64,000 bases of DNA from positions 1-64,000 of the forward strand of contig CANDAE010000017.1 in NCBI GenBank assembly GCA_947382645.1. The letters run 5' to 3'. The notes under the pieces are model-generated. The model was not told where the DNA came from. It ran no database searches and was given only the letters and a program-made list of their open reading frames with translations. This stretch comes from Suilimivivens sp009774465 (GTDB taxonomy: Bacteria > Bacillota > Clostridia > Lachnospirales > Lachnospiraceae). Position 1 is the first letter of the stretch. Each line of letters opens with the position of its first letter. This document shows positions 16,897 through 25,558 of the stretch, piece by piece. The position numbers and the translations under genes were made by a program.

Positions 16897-17955
16897 ATGA
16901 AGATAAGAAACAGTCACAGGATGGGGGTTTATCTGATCTGCTGGAAGCAGTATTTTATTAAATTTAAAAGCTGGATTCTGATATTTACTCTTGGTATGCT
17001 GGCAATGAGAATTTATTTTTATATTAATCCGGTGGAAGATGAGGTACAGGGGATAGCGGTCGGTGTTTGTGCGGAAGATGAAAAAGGCGAAGAACTGCTG
17101 GAAAAACTGGAAAGCGTGGAAGGAATTTTCAGATTTCAGGATTATCAGAATGAAGAGGAAATGATAAGGCAGATAGAAAACGGGACATTGGAGTGCGGTT
17201 ATGTATTTCCTGAAGGGTTTTATGAAAATATTTTAAGGGGAAGAACGGTGCGCCAGATTACTTTGTACTGTTCGCCAGCATCCTCTGCACATAAGATATC
17301 CTATGAGGTGGTTTTTTCTGAATTATTTGAAATTTTATCAGAAGATATTTTAAGAAGATATTTGGAAGAAAATTACTTTTTGGAAGGAAAGGAGCTGCAG
17401 GAGGCCAGGGAGAGAGTGCTTTCTCTTAACAGGCAGTATGCAGGGGATGGAAGTACCTTTCATTTTGTATATGAAACGCTGGAAGAAAAAGAGGCGGAAA
17501 AGCCGGAAAATTTAAACATACTGAGGGGGCTCATAGGCGTGATTATCTTTTTTATGAGCCTTTTAGGATTGGGAAACTGCCTGGACCAGAGGAATCTTTA
17601 TCAGATCCTTCCGGGAAAGTCAGGAAGGATATTCCGGTCAGGGTGTATTCATGCAGCAGTCTTTGGAAGCATTTTTATTGGGGGTATATGCATCTTTTTA
17701 TCAGGAACGGACAGTGGAATTTTTCATGAAATAAAAGGACTTTTTATTTATGCGCTGATTCTGGAAGTTTATTTGAGAGGACTGTATCTGCTGGTCAGAA
17801 AAAGCACGGTGCTGTACGGGATGCTTCCTGCTTTGCTTTTGGGATGTTGTCTGTTTTCCCCTGTTTTTATAAAAACAGGCAGATATCTTCCTGGAGCAGA
17901 CTGGATTTCTTTTCTGTTTCCGGTTACCTATTATTTAAATTTCTTTTTAAGTTAA
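16897..17955 (+). CDS. ABC-2 type transporter permease, second subunit
   Basis: 352 residues with the same layout as its neighbour: N-terminal helix (about 25-45), outside domain (about 50-205) and four to five C-terminal helices ending at 'ISFLFPVTYYLNFFL'. The two permeases are about equally long but share little identity, so the transporter is probably a heterodimer driven by the ATPase at 14974. GTGAAAGGATATG marks the start. Confidence 0.8.
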   Translation: MKIRNSHRMGVYLICWKQYFIKFKSWILIFTLGMLAMRIYFYINPVEDEVQGIAVGVCAEDEKGEELLEKLESVEGIFRFQDYQNEEEMIRQIENGTLECGYVFPEGFYENILRGRTVRQITLYCSPASSAHKISYEVVFSELFEILSEDILRRYLEENYFLEGKELQEARERVLSLNRQYAGDGSTFHFVYETLEEKEAEKPENLNILRGLIGVIIFFMSLLGLGNCLDQRNLYQILPGKSGRIFRSGCIHAAVFGSIFIGGICIFLSGTDSGIFHEIKGLFIYALILEVYLRGLYLLVRKSTVLYGMLPALLLGCCLFSPVFIKTGRYLPGADWISFLFPVTYYLNFFLS

Positions 17956-18007
17956 AGAACCGTGCGAAAAAAGTAAAAACATGTCTAAAAGCATCTGAAT
18001 AATAAGG

Positions 18008-18036
18008 TGGAAACTTTCCGGAAAAAATGATATACT
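18008..18036 (+). promoter_or_regulatory. Candidate extended -10 promoter of gdpP-rplI-dnaB
   Basis: TATACT at 18031-18036 preceded by TGA (extended -10 TGnTATACT), with a weak -35 (TGGAAA, 18008-18013) at 17 bases. Confidence 0.5.
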
Positions 18037-18101
18037 AAGATGTATATTTTAAGCTGTATCAATCAATAGTCAAACAACGGATAAGAAGGGTACTTTTTGC
18101 A

Positions 18102-20165
18102 ATGTCTCCATCAAAAAGCAGAATTAAGTTAAAGGGAAGGCTGAAAAGATATGTACAGACTTCTTTATATTTGGGATTTTTACTGGTGCTGGTCAATCTG
18201 GTAGTGTACCTGATTAATGTGCCGGCCGGGTTGGTAGTGACCTGCTTTGCATTACTTTATTTTGCAGTAGTTTTGTCGCTTCAATTTTATAATAAACCGG
18301 TTATTATTAATGAACTGGTGAGCTTCGCAACTCAGTATGGACAAGTTCAGAAGGTGCTGCTTAGAGAATTTGAGATTCCATATGCCATGCTGGACGATGA
18401 CGGCCGGATTATATGGACCAATGCAGCCTTTGAAAAAGTGGTGCATAAGGAAAAGGGATACAGGAAATCAATTACGTCGCTTTTTCCTTCTATTACAAAG
18501 GAAAAACTGCCGGAAGAAACAGAATTTTCGGAAGTGAATATTACTTTTGAAGACAGGAATTTTACCGCCAGGATGCGTAAAATTTCCATGCGCGAGGCAG
18601 TGGAAAGCAGTGATATTTTTGAAGCAGATGATTACAGGGGATATTTGATTGCCTTTTATCTGTTTGATGAGACTGCGCTTCGGATCGCCCTTCAGGAAGT
18701 AGATGATCAGAGTCTTGCAGTAGGCATGGTATATCTGGACAATTATGACGAAGCCTTAGAGAGCGTGGAGGAAGTAAGGCGCTCCCTGCTGATTGCACTG
18801 ATAGACAGGAAGGTAAATAAATATATTTCAGCGCTTGACGGAATCTGTAAAAAGATTGAGAAGGACAAGTATATGATCATCCTCCGTAAAAAGGCAACGG
18901 AGCTTTTGATGGCCAGCAAGTTTGATATTCTGGAGGATGTGAAAACAGTAAATATTGGAAATGAAATGGCAGTGACGATCAGTATTGGCCTTGGGCTTGA
19001 TGGTCTTTCTTATGCACAGAATTATGAATTTGCCCGCAATGCCATTGATTTGGCGCTTGGACGGGGTGGTGACCAGGCAGTGGTCAAAACACCGGAAAAT
19101 GTTGTTTATTATGGTGGAAAGAGCCAGCAGGTAGAAAAGAATACCAGAGTAAAAGCCAGAGTGAAGGCACAGGCGCTTCGGGAAATTATTTCCACCAAAG
19201 AGCGGGTGATTATTATGGGGCACAGACTTGCCGATGTGGACAGCTTTGGAGCAGCAGTAGGCATCTACCGTATTGCAACTACGCTGGACCGGAAAGCCAG
19301 CATTGTGCTTAATGATGTGAGTACATCCATGCAGCCTGTGGTGGACATGTTTAAGAGACACGAAGAGTTTCATGATGATATGATCATTGGCAGCCAGCAG
19401 GCGTTGGAACTTGCCGGAAATAATACGGTGCTTGTGGTGGTGGATGTGAATAAGCCAAGTATAACGGAATGCCCCGAGCTTTTGCGTGTGTGTAAATCAA
19501 TTGTGGTTTTAGACCATCACAGACAGGGTTCAGAGATTATTGAAAATGCAACTCTTTCTTATGTGGAGCCTTATGCCTCTTCTGCCTGTGAGATGGTTTC
19601 TGAGATTTTACAGTACATTGGAGAAAATATTCGGATTACCGCTGAGGAAGCAGATTGCATGTATTCTGGCATTATGATTGATACCAGTAATTTCATGACA
19701 AAAACAGGTGTCAGAACCTTTGAGGCAGCGGCATTCCTTCGCAGAAATGGTGCGGACGTAACCAGAGTCCGCAAGCTTTTCAGGGAAAATGCCACTGAAT
19801 ATAAGGCCAAAGCTGATGCAGTCAGTCAGGCGGAAATCTACAGGAATTCATTTGCAATTTCCACCTGTACCAGTGAGGACATACAAAGTCCTACTGTGGT
19901 GGGGGCACAGGCCGCCAATGAACTGCTTAATATAAGAGGAGTAAAGGCCAGCTTTGTGCTGACAGAGTATCAAAATCAGATTTTTATCAGCGCCAGATCA
20001 ATAGATGAAGTAAATGTTCAGATTATTATGGAAAAAATGGGCGGCGGCGGCCATTTAGGCACAGCAGGCTGCCAGTTAAATGGAGTTTCCATTGCTGAGG
20101 GGATTGGACTTTTAAAGGGAACATTGGATAAAATGCTTGAAGAGGGCGATCTGGTAGTAGATTAG
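18102..20165 (+). CDS. gdpP: Cyclic-di-AMP phosphodiesterase GdpP
   Basis: 687 residues in the GdpP order: two membrane helices (about 18-60), a PAS domain (about 80-150), a degenerate GGDEF domain (about 170-300), then DHH and DHHA1 domains. DHH motifs are visible: ADVDSFGAAVG, VVDVNKP, VLDHHRQGS and the C-terminal GGGGHLGTAG. It hydrolyses c-di-AMP to pApA and so sets potassium, turgor and wall homeostasis. Gene order gdpP-rplI-dnaB is conserved across Firmicutes, which supports the call. Confidence 0.96.
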   Translation: MSPSKSRIKLKGRLKRYVQTSLYLGFLLVLVNLVVYLINVPAGLVVTCFALLYFAVVLSLQFYNKPVIINELVSFATQYGQVQKVLLREFEIPYAMLDDDGRIIWTNAAFEKVVHKEKGYRKSITSLFPSITKEKLPEETEFSEVNITFEDRNFTARMRKISMREAVESSDIFEADDYRGYLIAFYLFDETALRIALQEVDDQSLAVGMVYLDNYDEALESVEEVRRSLLIALIDRKVNKYISALDGICKKIEKDKYMIILRKKATELLMASKFDILEDVKTVNIGNEMAVTISIGLGLDGLSYAQNYEFARNAIDLALGRGGDQAVVKTPENVVYYGGKSQQVEKNTRVKARVKAQALREIISTKERVIIMGHRLADVDSFGAAVGIYRIATTLDRKASIVLNDVSTSMQPVVDMFKRHEEFHDDMIIGSQQALELAGNNTVLVVVDVNKPSITECPELLRVCKSIVVLDHHRQGSEIIENATLSYVEPYASSACEMVSEILQYIGENIRITAEEADCMYSGIMIDTSNFMTKTGVRTFEAAAFLRRNGADVTRVRKLFRENATEYKAKADAVSQAEIYRNSFAISTCTSEDIQSPTVVGAQAANELLNIRGVKASFVLTEYQNQIFISARSIDEVNVQIIMEKMGGGGHLGTAGCQLNGVSIAEGIGLLKGTLDKMLEEGDLVVD

Positions 20166-20204
20166 CCTGTGAAGGCAATTGATGCAGAAAGGAATGGTAG
20201 AAAA

Positions 20205-20657
20205 ATGAAAGTTATTTTATTAGAGGATGTAAAGAGTTTAGGGAAAAAGGATGAAATTGTTAATGTAAACGACGGATATGCAAGAAATTTCATTCTGCCT
20301 AAGAAATTGGGAATAGAGGCAACCAACCAGAACTTAAATGATCTTAAGCTGAGAAAAGCAAATGATGAAAAGCACGCAAAGCAGCTTCTTGATGATGCCA
20401 AAGCTTTTGCCAGAGCAATGGAAGAGGATGAAGTGGTATTGTCCATTAAGGCCGGAGAAGGAGGAAGAACCTTTGGCTCTGTTTCCAGTAAGGAGATTGC
20501 ACAGGGATATAAGCAGCAGTGCGGCAAGGAAATCGACAAAAAGAAAATTATCCTGCCGGAGCAGATTAAAAGTTTTGGTGTATATGAGGTTGGCGTAAAG
20601 CTGCATCCAAGTGTGACAGGTAAGCTGAAGGTTAAAGTTACGGAAATGAAAGGTTAA
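20205..20657 (+). CDS. rplI: Ribosomal protein bL9
   Basis: 150 residues starting MKVILLEDVKSLGKKDEIV, with the N-terminal RNA-binding domain, the long connecting helix (about 40-75) and the C-terminal domain ending VKVTEMKG. It binds 23S rRNA near the L1 stalk. ATG 20205 matches the family; the upstream in-frame start at 20169 does not. It follows gdpP by 39 bases and precedes dnaB by six. Confidence 0.97.
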   Translation: MKVILLEDVKSLGKKDEIVNVNDGYARNFILPKKLGIEATNQNLNDLKLRKANDEKHAKQLLDDAKAFARAMEEDEVVLSIKAGEGGRTFGSVSSKEIAQGYKQQCGKEIDKKKIILPEQIKSFGVYEVGVKLHPSVTGKLKVKVTEMKG

Positions 20658-20663
20658 ATATAA

Positions 20664-22004
20664 ATGGCAGCAACGGATGAGGCGCTTTTAAAGCGTGTAT
20701 TGCCCCACAGTATTGAAGCGGAGCAATCGGTAATTGGCGCAATGATTATGGATCGGGAAGCGATTACGATTGCCTCGGAAATTATCTGCGGTGATGATTT
20801 TTATAATAAACAGTATGGTGTTGTTTTTGACACTATGGTGGAATTAAATGATGAGGGAAGGCCTGTGGATCTGGTAACGCTGCAGGACCGGCTTCGTGAA
20901 AAGGATGTGCCGCCAGAAGTAAGCAGTCTGGAATTTATCAGAGATCTGATTACAGCAGTTCCTACTTCTGCAAATATAAAATATTATGCAGGCATTGTAG
21001 CTGAAAAAGCCACTCTGCGTAAACTGATCCGCTTAAATGAGGAAATTGCCAATACCTGTTACATAGGAAAAGAAAATCTGGAAGTTATTTTGGAGGATAC
21101 TGAAAAGAGAGTTTTTGAGCTGGTACAGAAAAGAAACACCGGAGATTTTGTTCCTATAAGGCAGATTGTAATGAATGCTATGGATAAAATTGAGAAGGCT
21201 TCCAAAAGCAGCGGGAATGTGACTGGCATTGCAACAGGATTTATTGATCTGGACTACAGGACAGCCGGTATGCAGCCTTCTGACCTGATTTTAATAGCGG
21301 CAAGACCTTCTATGGGAAAAACTGCATTTGTACTTAATATTGCCCAGTATGTGGCGTTTAAGCTGGATCAGACGACTGCAATTTTCAGTTTGGAAATGAG
21401 TAAGGAACAGCTGGTAAACCGTCTTTTTTCGCTGGAGTCAAGAGTAGATTCCCAGCATCTGCGCACAGGAAACCTTTCCGATGCGGAATGGGAAAAGCTG
21501 ATTGAAAGTGCGGGAGTTATTGGAAAGTCTAATTTAATTATAGATGATACGCCGGGAATCAGTATTTCAGAGCTGCGCTCCAAGTGCCGGAAATATAAAT
21601 TAGAGCATGACTTAAAGCTGATTATCATTGACTATTTACAATTGATGAGTGGAAGCGGACGGGGCTCTGATTCCAGACAGCAGGAAATATCTGATATATC
21701 CCGTTCCTTAAAGGCTCTTGCCAGGGAACTGAATGTGCCTGTAGTTGCATTATCACAGCTAAGCCGGGCAGTAGAGCAAAGGCCCGATCATCGTCCCATG
21801 CTTTCGGATTTGCGTGAGTCGGGAGCAATTGAGCAGGACGCTGACGTGGTAATGTTTATCTATAGAGATGATTATTATAATAAAGATACCGAGAAAAAGG
21901 GGATTGCAGAGATCATTATTGCAAAACAGAGAAATGGTCCTATAGGTACGGTAGAGTTGGTATGGCTGCCGGATTATACCAAGTTTGCAAACCTTCAAAA
22001 ATAA
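20664..22004 (+). CDS. dnaB: Replicative DNA helicase DnaB (DnaC in Bacillus)
   Basis: 446 residues: N-terminal DnaB domain (about 10-115; LPHSIEAEQSVIGAMI), linker, and RecA-like C-terminal ATPase with Walker A ARPSMGKTAFVLN (about 212-224), Walker B LIIIDYLQLM, and arginine finger region near LSQLSRAVEQRPDHRPMLSDLRESG. The hexamer unwinds DNA at the replication fork with primase. Last gene before a strong terminator. Confidence 0.98.
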   Translation: MAATDEALLKRVLPHSIEAEQSVIGAMIMDREAITIASEIICGDDFYNKQYGVVFDTMVELNDEGRPVDLVTLQDRLREKDVPPEVSSLEFIRDLITAVPTSANIKYYAGIVAEKATLRKLIRLNEEIANTCYIGKENLEVILEDTEKRVFELVQKRNTGDFVPIRQIVMNAMDKIEKASKSSGNVTGIATGFIDLDYRTAGMQPSDLILIAARPSMGKTAFVLNIAQYVAFKLDQTTAIFSLEMSKEQLVNRLFSLESRVDSQHLRTGNLSDAEWEKLIESAGVIGKSNLIIDDTPGISISELRSKCRKYKLEHDLKLIIIDYLQLMSGSGRGSDSRQQEISDISRSLKALARELNVPVVALSQLSRAVEQRPDHRPMLSDLRESGAIEQDADVVMFIYRDDYYNKDTEKKGIAEIIIAKQRNGPIGTVELVWLPDYTKFANLQK

Positions 22005-22021
22005 AATATTTTTTACGAAAG

Positions 22022-22052
22022 AGGACAAGCCGGGATGGGCCTGTCCTTTTTT
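22022..22052 (+). terminator. Intrinsic terminator after dnaB
   Basis: AGGACA-AGCC pairs with GGGC-CTGTCCT and runs into TTTTTT. It separates dnaB from the MerR-like gene. Confidence 0.8.
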
Positions 22053-22070
22053 AGAAAGGAGCTAATTATT

Positions 22071-22787
22071 ATGAAACAGGCGGAAAAGATTTTTATGATT
22101 TCTGACGCTGCCAGGCAGGTGCAGGTTGAGGCTCATGTACTCAGGTACTGGGAGGAGGAACTTGATATGCCTGCCAAAAGAAATGAAATGGGGCATCGTT
22201 ACTATACGGAAGAGGATATTAAGCAGTTTCAAAAGATTAAGGAATTAAAAGAGCAGGGACTGCAGTTGAAGGCCATACGTCACATATTAAAAAGCGGCGG
22301 TTTTCAGGCGGATATAGGCAAACGCCACGTGCTTATGGTGAAAAAAGGAGAATTCCTGCCTGTGGCGGAGAGCGATATGGCAGTTCAGGAGGAAACCAGA
22401 GAGCAGAAAAATATACGACTGCAGCAATTGCTGAAGGAAATGATCGTGGATGCAGTACATAGCAGTAATGAGGAACTTGTCAGAGAAGTGAAGGAAAGCT
22501 TGTTAAAAGAGCTGGATTATCAGTTTCGTCTTCAGGAGGAACGGGAAGACGCAAGAGAGGAGGAGCGAATCAGCAGGCAGGAGGAACATTTCCGGCAAAT
22601 TGACGAGCTTCTCCGGGAAAGAAATAAAAGAGGGAAAAAAGGACGCAGCGTAAGGATGGAAAGGAAGGAAAAAGGTCCGGAAAAAAATGATTATTCGGAG
22701 GAAACAGTAAATTCTGATGAAATTGATATACAAAAGAAGGAAAAACAAAAAGTTGGATTTTTCTGGAAGAAAAAAGTTAATGTTTAA
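22071..22787 (+). CDS. MerR-like helix-turn-helix protein with long coiled coil
   Basis: 238 residues. The first 75 form a MerR winged helix-turn-helix: MISDAARQVQVEAHVLRYWEEELDM then YYTEEDIKQFQKIKELKEQGLQLKAI. After about 110 the chain is highly charged and helical (EEREDAREEERISRQEEHFRQ), predicted coiled coil, ending in a Lys-rich tail. No effector domain with metal Cys, so it is not a classic MerR sensor. The layout recalls RacA-like chromosome-anchoring proteins, but that is only an analogy. AGAAAGGAG precedes ATG 22071. Sits right after the replication operon. Confidence 0.75.
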   Translation: MKQAEKIFMISDAARQVQVEAHVLRYWEEELDMPAKRNEMGHRYYTEEDIKQFQKIKELKEQGLQLKAIRHILKSGGFQADIGKRHVLMVKKGEFLPVAESDMAVQEETREQKNIRLQQLLKEMIVDAVHSSNEELVREVKESLLKELDYQFRLQEEREDAREEERISRQEEHFRQIDELLRERNKRGKKGRSVRMERKEKGPEKNDYSEETVNSDEIDIQKKEKQKVGFFWKKKVNV

Positions 22788-22793
22788 AATTGG

Positions 22794-22825
22794 AAAAAAG
22801 GCTGCCACAAAAAACTGTGACAGCC
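22794..22825 (-). terminator. Intrinsic terminator of the ferredoxin gene
   Basis: On the minus strand GGCTGTCACA pairs with TGTGGCAGCC around a six-base loop and ends in TTTTTT. It may also stop the convergent MerR-like transcript. Confidence 0.8.
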
Positions 22826-22841
22826 CTTTACTTCGCCTTGA

Positions 22842-23012
22842 CTATTCTTCAGAAATGGCGCCAACAGGACATCCGCCTGCACAGGAACCACAACTGATGC
22901 ATGTATCAGCATTGATTTCAAATTTTCCATCGCCTTCGCTGATAGCGCCAACAGGACACTGTCCGGCACAAGCACCACAAGAGATGCAAGCGTCACTAAT
23001 TACATATGCCAT
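22842..23012 (-). CDS. 2[4Fe-4S] ferredoxin
   Basis: A 56-residue clostridial-type ferredoxin with two CxxCxxCxxxCP motifs: CISCGACAGQCPVGA in the first half and CISCGSCAGGCPVGA in the second, an internal duplication. It carries low-potential electrons. AAGGAGG precedes the ATG. It lies 93 bases downstream of pflA on the same strand with its own promoter, so it could supply electrons for reductive cleavage of SAM by the activating enzyme (inference). Confidence 0.95.
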   Translation of the reverse strand: MAYVISDACISCGACAGQCPVGAISEGDGKFEINADTCISCGSCAGGCPVGAISEE

Positions 23013-23068
23013 AACCTAAACCTCCTTAAAAATATGCCTGATATAAAATTATCAATCACTCTTAGTAC

Positions 23069-23097
23069 ATTCTAATATAAAATCATGGGGAATACAA
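23069..23097 (-). promoter_or_regulatory. Candidate promoter of the ferredoxin gene
   Basis: Minus strand TTGTAT (23097-23092) and TAGAAT (23074-23069), spacer 17, between pflA and the ferredoxin. Confidence 0.45.
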
Positions 23098-23105
23098 GTG
23101 TAAAA

Positions 23106-23864
23106 TTAGGAAGCAGAGTCCTCTTTTCTGCGATCTCTTATTCCATTTAAAATAACTTCCTTTTTTTCCACAATCCTGTTTTTATCCATAGCAGGAACAC
23201 CGGCTAATTTATAAGGAATTCCCAACTTTTCGTATTTGTTTTCACCCATAGTGTGATAAGGCAGTACATCAAGAGCCTTTAAATTGGAAAACTGTCCGAT
23301 AAAATAACCAAGCTTATATAAGTAATTATCATCATCTGTGATACCGGGAACCACTACATGCCTGATCCACATATCCACATGTTTTTCATTTAAGTAAGAA
23401 GCAAAAGCAAGAATACCGTCGTTGGGCTGGGCAGTAAGTTCCTTGTGCTTTTCAGGATCAATGTGTTTAATATCCAGCATCACAAGATCGGTCAATTCCA
23501 TTAATTTATCCAGCTTTTTTATAAATTCCGTATTGTCCGGCTTATAGGCAATACCTGAGGAATCAATACAGGTATGAACCTGATTTGCCTTTGCAATCGT
23601 AAACAAATCAATGAGAAAATCCACTTGCATAAGCGGTTCTCCGCCGGTAACAGTAATTCCGCCTTTTTTATAAAATTCCTGATTTCTTTTATATTGCTCG
23701 AAAATTTCTTCCGGTTCCATCATAGTGCCGCCTGTCATAGCCCAGGTGTCGGGGTTATGGCAGTATGCACATCGCATGGGGCAGCCCTGAACAAATACCA
23801 CAAATCGGGTGCCGGGACCGTCTACAGTGCCGAAACTTTCCAGTGAATGAATTCTTCCTTGCAT
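23106..23864 (-). CDS. pflA: Pyruvate formate-lyase activating enzyme
   Basis: 252-residue radical SAM enzyme. The cluster motif is CPMRCAYC (Cys28, Cys32, Cys35); GGITVTGGEPLMQ is the SAM-binding GGE segment; the N-terminal FGTVDGPGTRFVVFVQGC is typical of PflA. It abstracts hydrogen from the Gly of the RVSGYAV loop, here on the small protein at 25063. It lies on the same strand as the lyase genes but is separated from them by an oppositely oriented DUF2975/XRE cassette and has its own promoter. Confidence 0.96.
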   Translation of the reverse strand: MQGRIHSLESFGTVDGPGTRFVVFVQGCPMRCAYCHNPDTWAMTGGTMMEPEEIFEQYKRNQEFYKKGGITVTGGEPLMQVDFLIDLFTIAKANQVHTCIDSSGIAYKPDNTEFIKKLDKLMELTDLVMLDIKHIDPEKHKELTAQPNDGILAFASYLNEKHVDMWIRHVVVPGITDDDNYLYKLGYFIGQFSNLKALDVLPYHTMGENKYEKLGIPYKLAGVPAMDKNRIVEKKEVILNGIRDRRKEDSAS

Positions 23865-23891
23865 ATTTTACCTCATTTCTACGCTGCTTTT

Positions 23892-23910
23892 ATCTCAGCT
23901 TTGCTGAGAT
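23892..23910 (-). promoter_or_regulatory. Hairpin in the pflA leader
   Basis: A perfect 8-bp stem (ATCTCAGC/GCTGAGAT, loop TTT) 28 bases before the pflA start codon, inside its leader; possible RNA stability or operator element. Confidence 0.35.
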
Positions 23911-23962
23911 TCGCATAAACGGCATTTTTTATTGAAACTTTTCTTTTTACTATCCAATATAT

Positions 23963-23990
23963 AGTATAACAGATTGTATATAAAAAACAA
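23963..23990 (-). promoter_or_regulatory. Candidate pflA promoter
   Basis: Minus strand TTGTTT (23990-23985) and TATACT (23968-23963), spacer 16, about 100 bases upstream of pflA. Confidence 0.5.
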
Positions 23991-24039
23991 TGGAATAATA
24001 TAAAAAGTAAAATAATTAATGTTTATCATTAAATTATTA

Positions 24040-24066
24040 TTGACAAACATATATATTGGGTATAAT
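24040..24066 (+). promoter_or_regulatory. Candidate promoter of the DUF2975/XRE cassette
   Basis: TTGACA (24040-24045) and TATAAT (24061-24066) are near-perfect hexamers but only 15 bases apart, which often marks a promoter that needs a regulator. Confidence 0.5.
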
Positions 24067-24228
24067 ATGAGTACATAAGGCAGGTAACAGCCTGAAAGTC
24101 ATGACAAAAAGTAATCTGAGGCAAAGTGCATATATGAAGCTGCCAGGATGATTATGGCTGTTAAAAGTATATCAGCATTGCAGATTTGCAGGCATTGTGT
24201 AAAAAAGCAGCGCGGAAAAGAGGGAGAT

Positions 24229-24771
24229 ATGAACGAGAATAATTTAAAAATTGAAAAAATTCAAAAAAGCAGTAAGGCGGCATTTACAGTAACCAACATT
24301 GTTAAAGTTTTTCTTATCGTGGCAGCAGTGATTCTTTTGATTACAGGATTTATTATGATAGGGAGACAGGAATTTTTCAATGCATCATTTGATGCAGCGT
24401 TGAGACATGGTGAATTTACAGTAGAAGAATTTGACTGGGCTTTTGAGGGGCAGATGCTGCAGCATATGGTGGAGGATGGACAGATTGCGCTGGCTCTGGG
24501 GTTATATTTGACGAAAATGGGAGTGGTATTAGTATGTTTCACTGTAGTTCTCCACTTTGTGGGAAAGATTTTTAAAACATTTCAGGAGAGCTATTCACCA
24601 TTTCAACCCAAGGTCATCAGGAATTTAAGAATAACCTTTATATTGCTTACCTTGTATACATTATCAACAAGCCTTGGCATTGGATTGATAGCAGGACTGG
24701 CATCATGGTGTGTCCTTAATATTTTTGAATATGGATGCGAGCTGCAGAAGCAGTCAGATGAAACATTGTAG
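24229..24771 (+). CDS. DUF2975 family membrane protein
   Basis: 180 residues with four membrane helices (about 22-45, 85-110, 125-145, 150-170). The pattern of a DUF2975 protein encoded directly before a tiny Cro/C1-type regulator matches the YoaS-YozG pair of Bacillus. Function unknown. ATG 24229 follows GAGGGAG; the longer reading from 24148 has no site. Sits between pflA and the lyase genes on the other strand. Confidence 0.8.
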   Translation: MNENNLKIEKIQKSSKAAFTVTNIVKVFLIVAAVILLITGFIMIGRQEFFNASFDAALRHGEFTVEEFDWAFEGQMLQHMVEDGQIALALGLYLTKMGVVLVCFTVVLHFVGKIFKTFQESYSPFQPKVIRNLRITFILLTLYTLSTSLGIGLIAGLASWCVLNIFEYGCELQKQSDETL

Positions 24772-24786
24772 AAGGAGGCGGATAAA

Positions 24787-24999
24787 GTGGCAATTATTTT
24801 AAGATTAGACCGTATGATGGCGGACCGGAAAATTTCCCTAAATGAACTTGCAGAGAAGGTTGGAATTGCAAATGTGAATCTTTCCAATATTAAGACCGGA
24901 AAGGTAAGCGCAATCAGATTTTCTACTTTAAATGCAATCTGTGATGTGTTGGACTGCCAGCCAGGGGACATTCTGGAATTTAAAAGGGATGAAAAATAA
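24787..24999 (+). CDS. Small XRE (Cro/C1) regulator, YozG family
   Basis: 70 residues, essentially one helix-turn-helix: MADRKISLNELAEKVGIANVNLSNIKTGKVSAIRFSTL then a C-terminal 'ICDVLDCQPGDILEF' helix, a standard YozG-type protein. GTG start after GGAGGCGG. It most likely represses its own operon with the DUF2975 protein; the partner may modulate it from the membrane (inference). Confidence 0.88.
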   Translation: MAIILRLDRMMADRKISLNELAEKVGIANVNLSNIKTGKVSAIRFSTLNAICDVLDCQPGDILEFKRDEK

Positions 25000-25011
25000 A
25001 ACAGCATATAA

Positions 25012-25043
25012 AAAGCCCTCCGGTCAAATGACCAGAGGGCTTT
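25012..25043. terminator. Bidirectional terminator between the XRE gene and the split-PFL operon
   Basis: AAAGCCCTC pairs with GAGGGCTTT, with an inner GGTC/GACC stem. T-rich on the minus side (TTTTTATATG) and shorter on the plus side (TTTCG). Confidence 0.8.
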
Positions 25044-25062
25044 CGTTCACATTATACTTTTA

Positions 25063-25305
25063 TTAGATAGATTCATGGAATGTACGGGAAATAACGTCAG
25101 CCTGTTGCTCGGGTGTTAATTTGATGAAATTAACAGCATATCCGGAAACGCGGATTGTAAGCTGAGGATAGTTCTCAGGATGCTTCTGAGCATCTAATAA
25201 CATATCTCTGTTTAATACGTTAACGTTAAGGTGATGTCCGCCCTTTGTTGCGTAACCATCTAATAATGATACTAAGTTATCTACCTGTGCTGCATTTGTA
25301 GCCAT
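25063..25305 (-). CDS. grcA: Glycyl radical domain protein of split pyruvate formate-lyase (GrcA-like)
   Basis: 80 residues matching the last 85 or so of a normal PflB: GGHHLNVNVLNRDMLLDAQKHPENYPQLT then the radical loop RVSGYAV with Gly55, and a C-terminal helix. In E. coli this domain is the tail of PflB and also exists as the spare-part protein YfiD/GrcA. Here PflB itself lacks it, so this protein must be an obligatory subunit rather than a spare (inference from the truncation). AAAGGAGG precedes its ATG; it starts 19 bases after the 67-residue gene and is the last gene of the operon. Confidence 0.93.
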   Translation of the reverse strand: MATNAAQVDNLVSLLDGYATKGGHHLNVNVLNRDMLLDAQKHPENYPQLTIRVSGYAVNFIKLTPEQQADVISRTFHESI

Positions 25306-25324
25306 GATAATTTACCTCCTTTTA

Positions 25325-25528
25325 TTAATGAAAATCATCCAAACCATCTTCCAGAGTAGGTACGCTGCATGCCAGAGGAGTCCTGGAGCAATCTGTGCAT
25401 CCCATAGTCTGAACCTCTTTTGACTTATCCTTTGTCTCGTCGTAGTCCACATTTACATGTCCTACCCCCATAGCCATGCCGGAATCCAGCATCTTTACAA
25501 GGTCATCGATCATTTTATTGTCATCCAT
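25325..25528 (-). CDS. 67-residue Cys-motif protein, degenerate paralog of the glycyl radical domain
   Basis: Residues 6-28 (MIDDLVKMLD..GVGHVNVD) align with residues 7-29 of the GrcA-like neighbour (QVDNLVSLLD..GGHHLNVN). After that the radical loop is missing and is replaced by GCTDCSRTPLACSVPT, a CxxCx6C motif (Cys44, Cys47, Cys54), and an acidic tail DGLDDFH. Own AGGAGG site nine bases before ATG. It sits 30 bases after pflB and 19 before the radical protein, so all three are co-transcribed. I do not know a function; a docking subunit, protective plug or metal/redox sensor for the radical site are possibilities. Confidence 0.88.
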   Translation of the reverse strand: MDDNKMIDDLVKMLDSGMAMGVGHVNVDYDETKDKSKEVQTMGCTDCSRTPLACSVPTLEDGLDDFH

Positions 25529-25558
25529 TGCATTGTACCTCCTGAAAGCGAATTATAA

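Noticed and set aside
18828..19373. 181-residue minus-strand frame inside gdpP
   Set aside because: Shadow of a strong coding gene; no ribosome site or motif.
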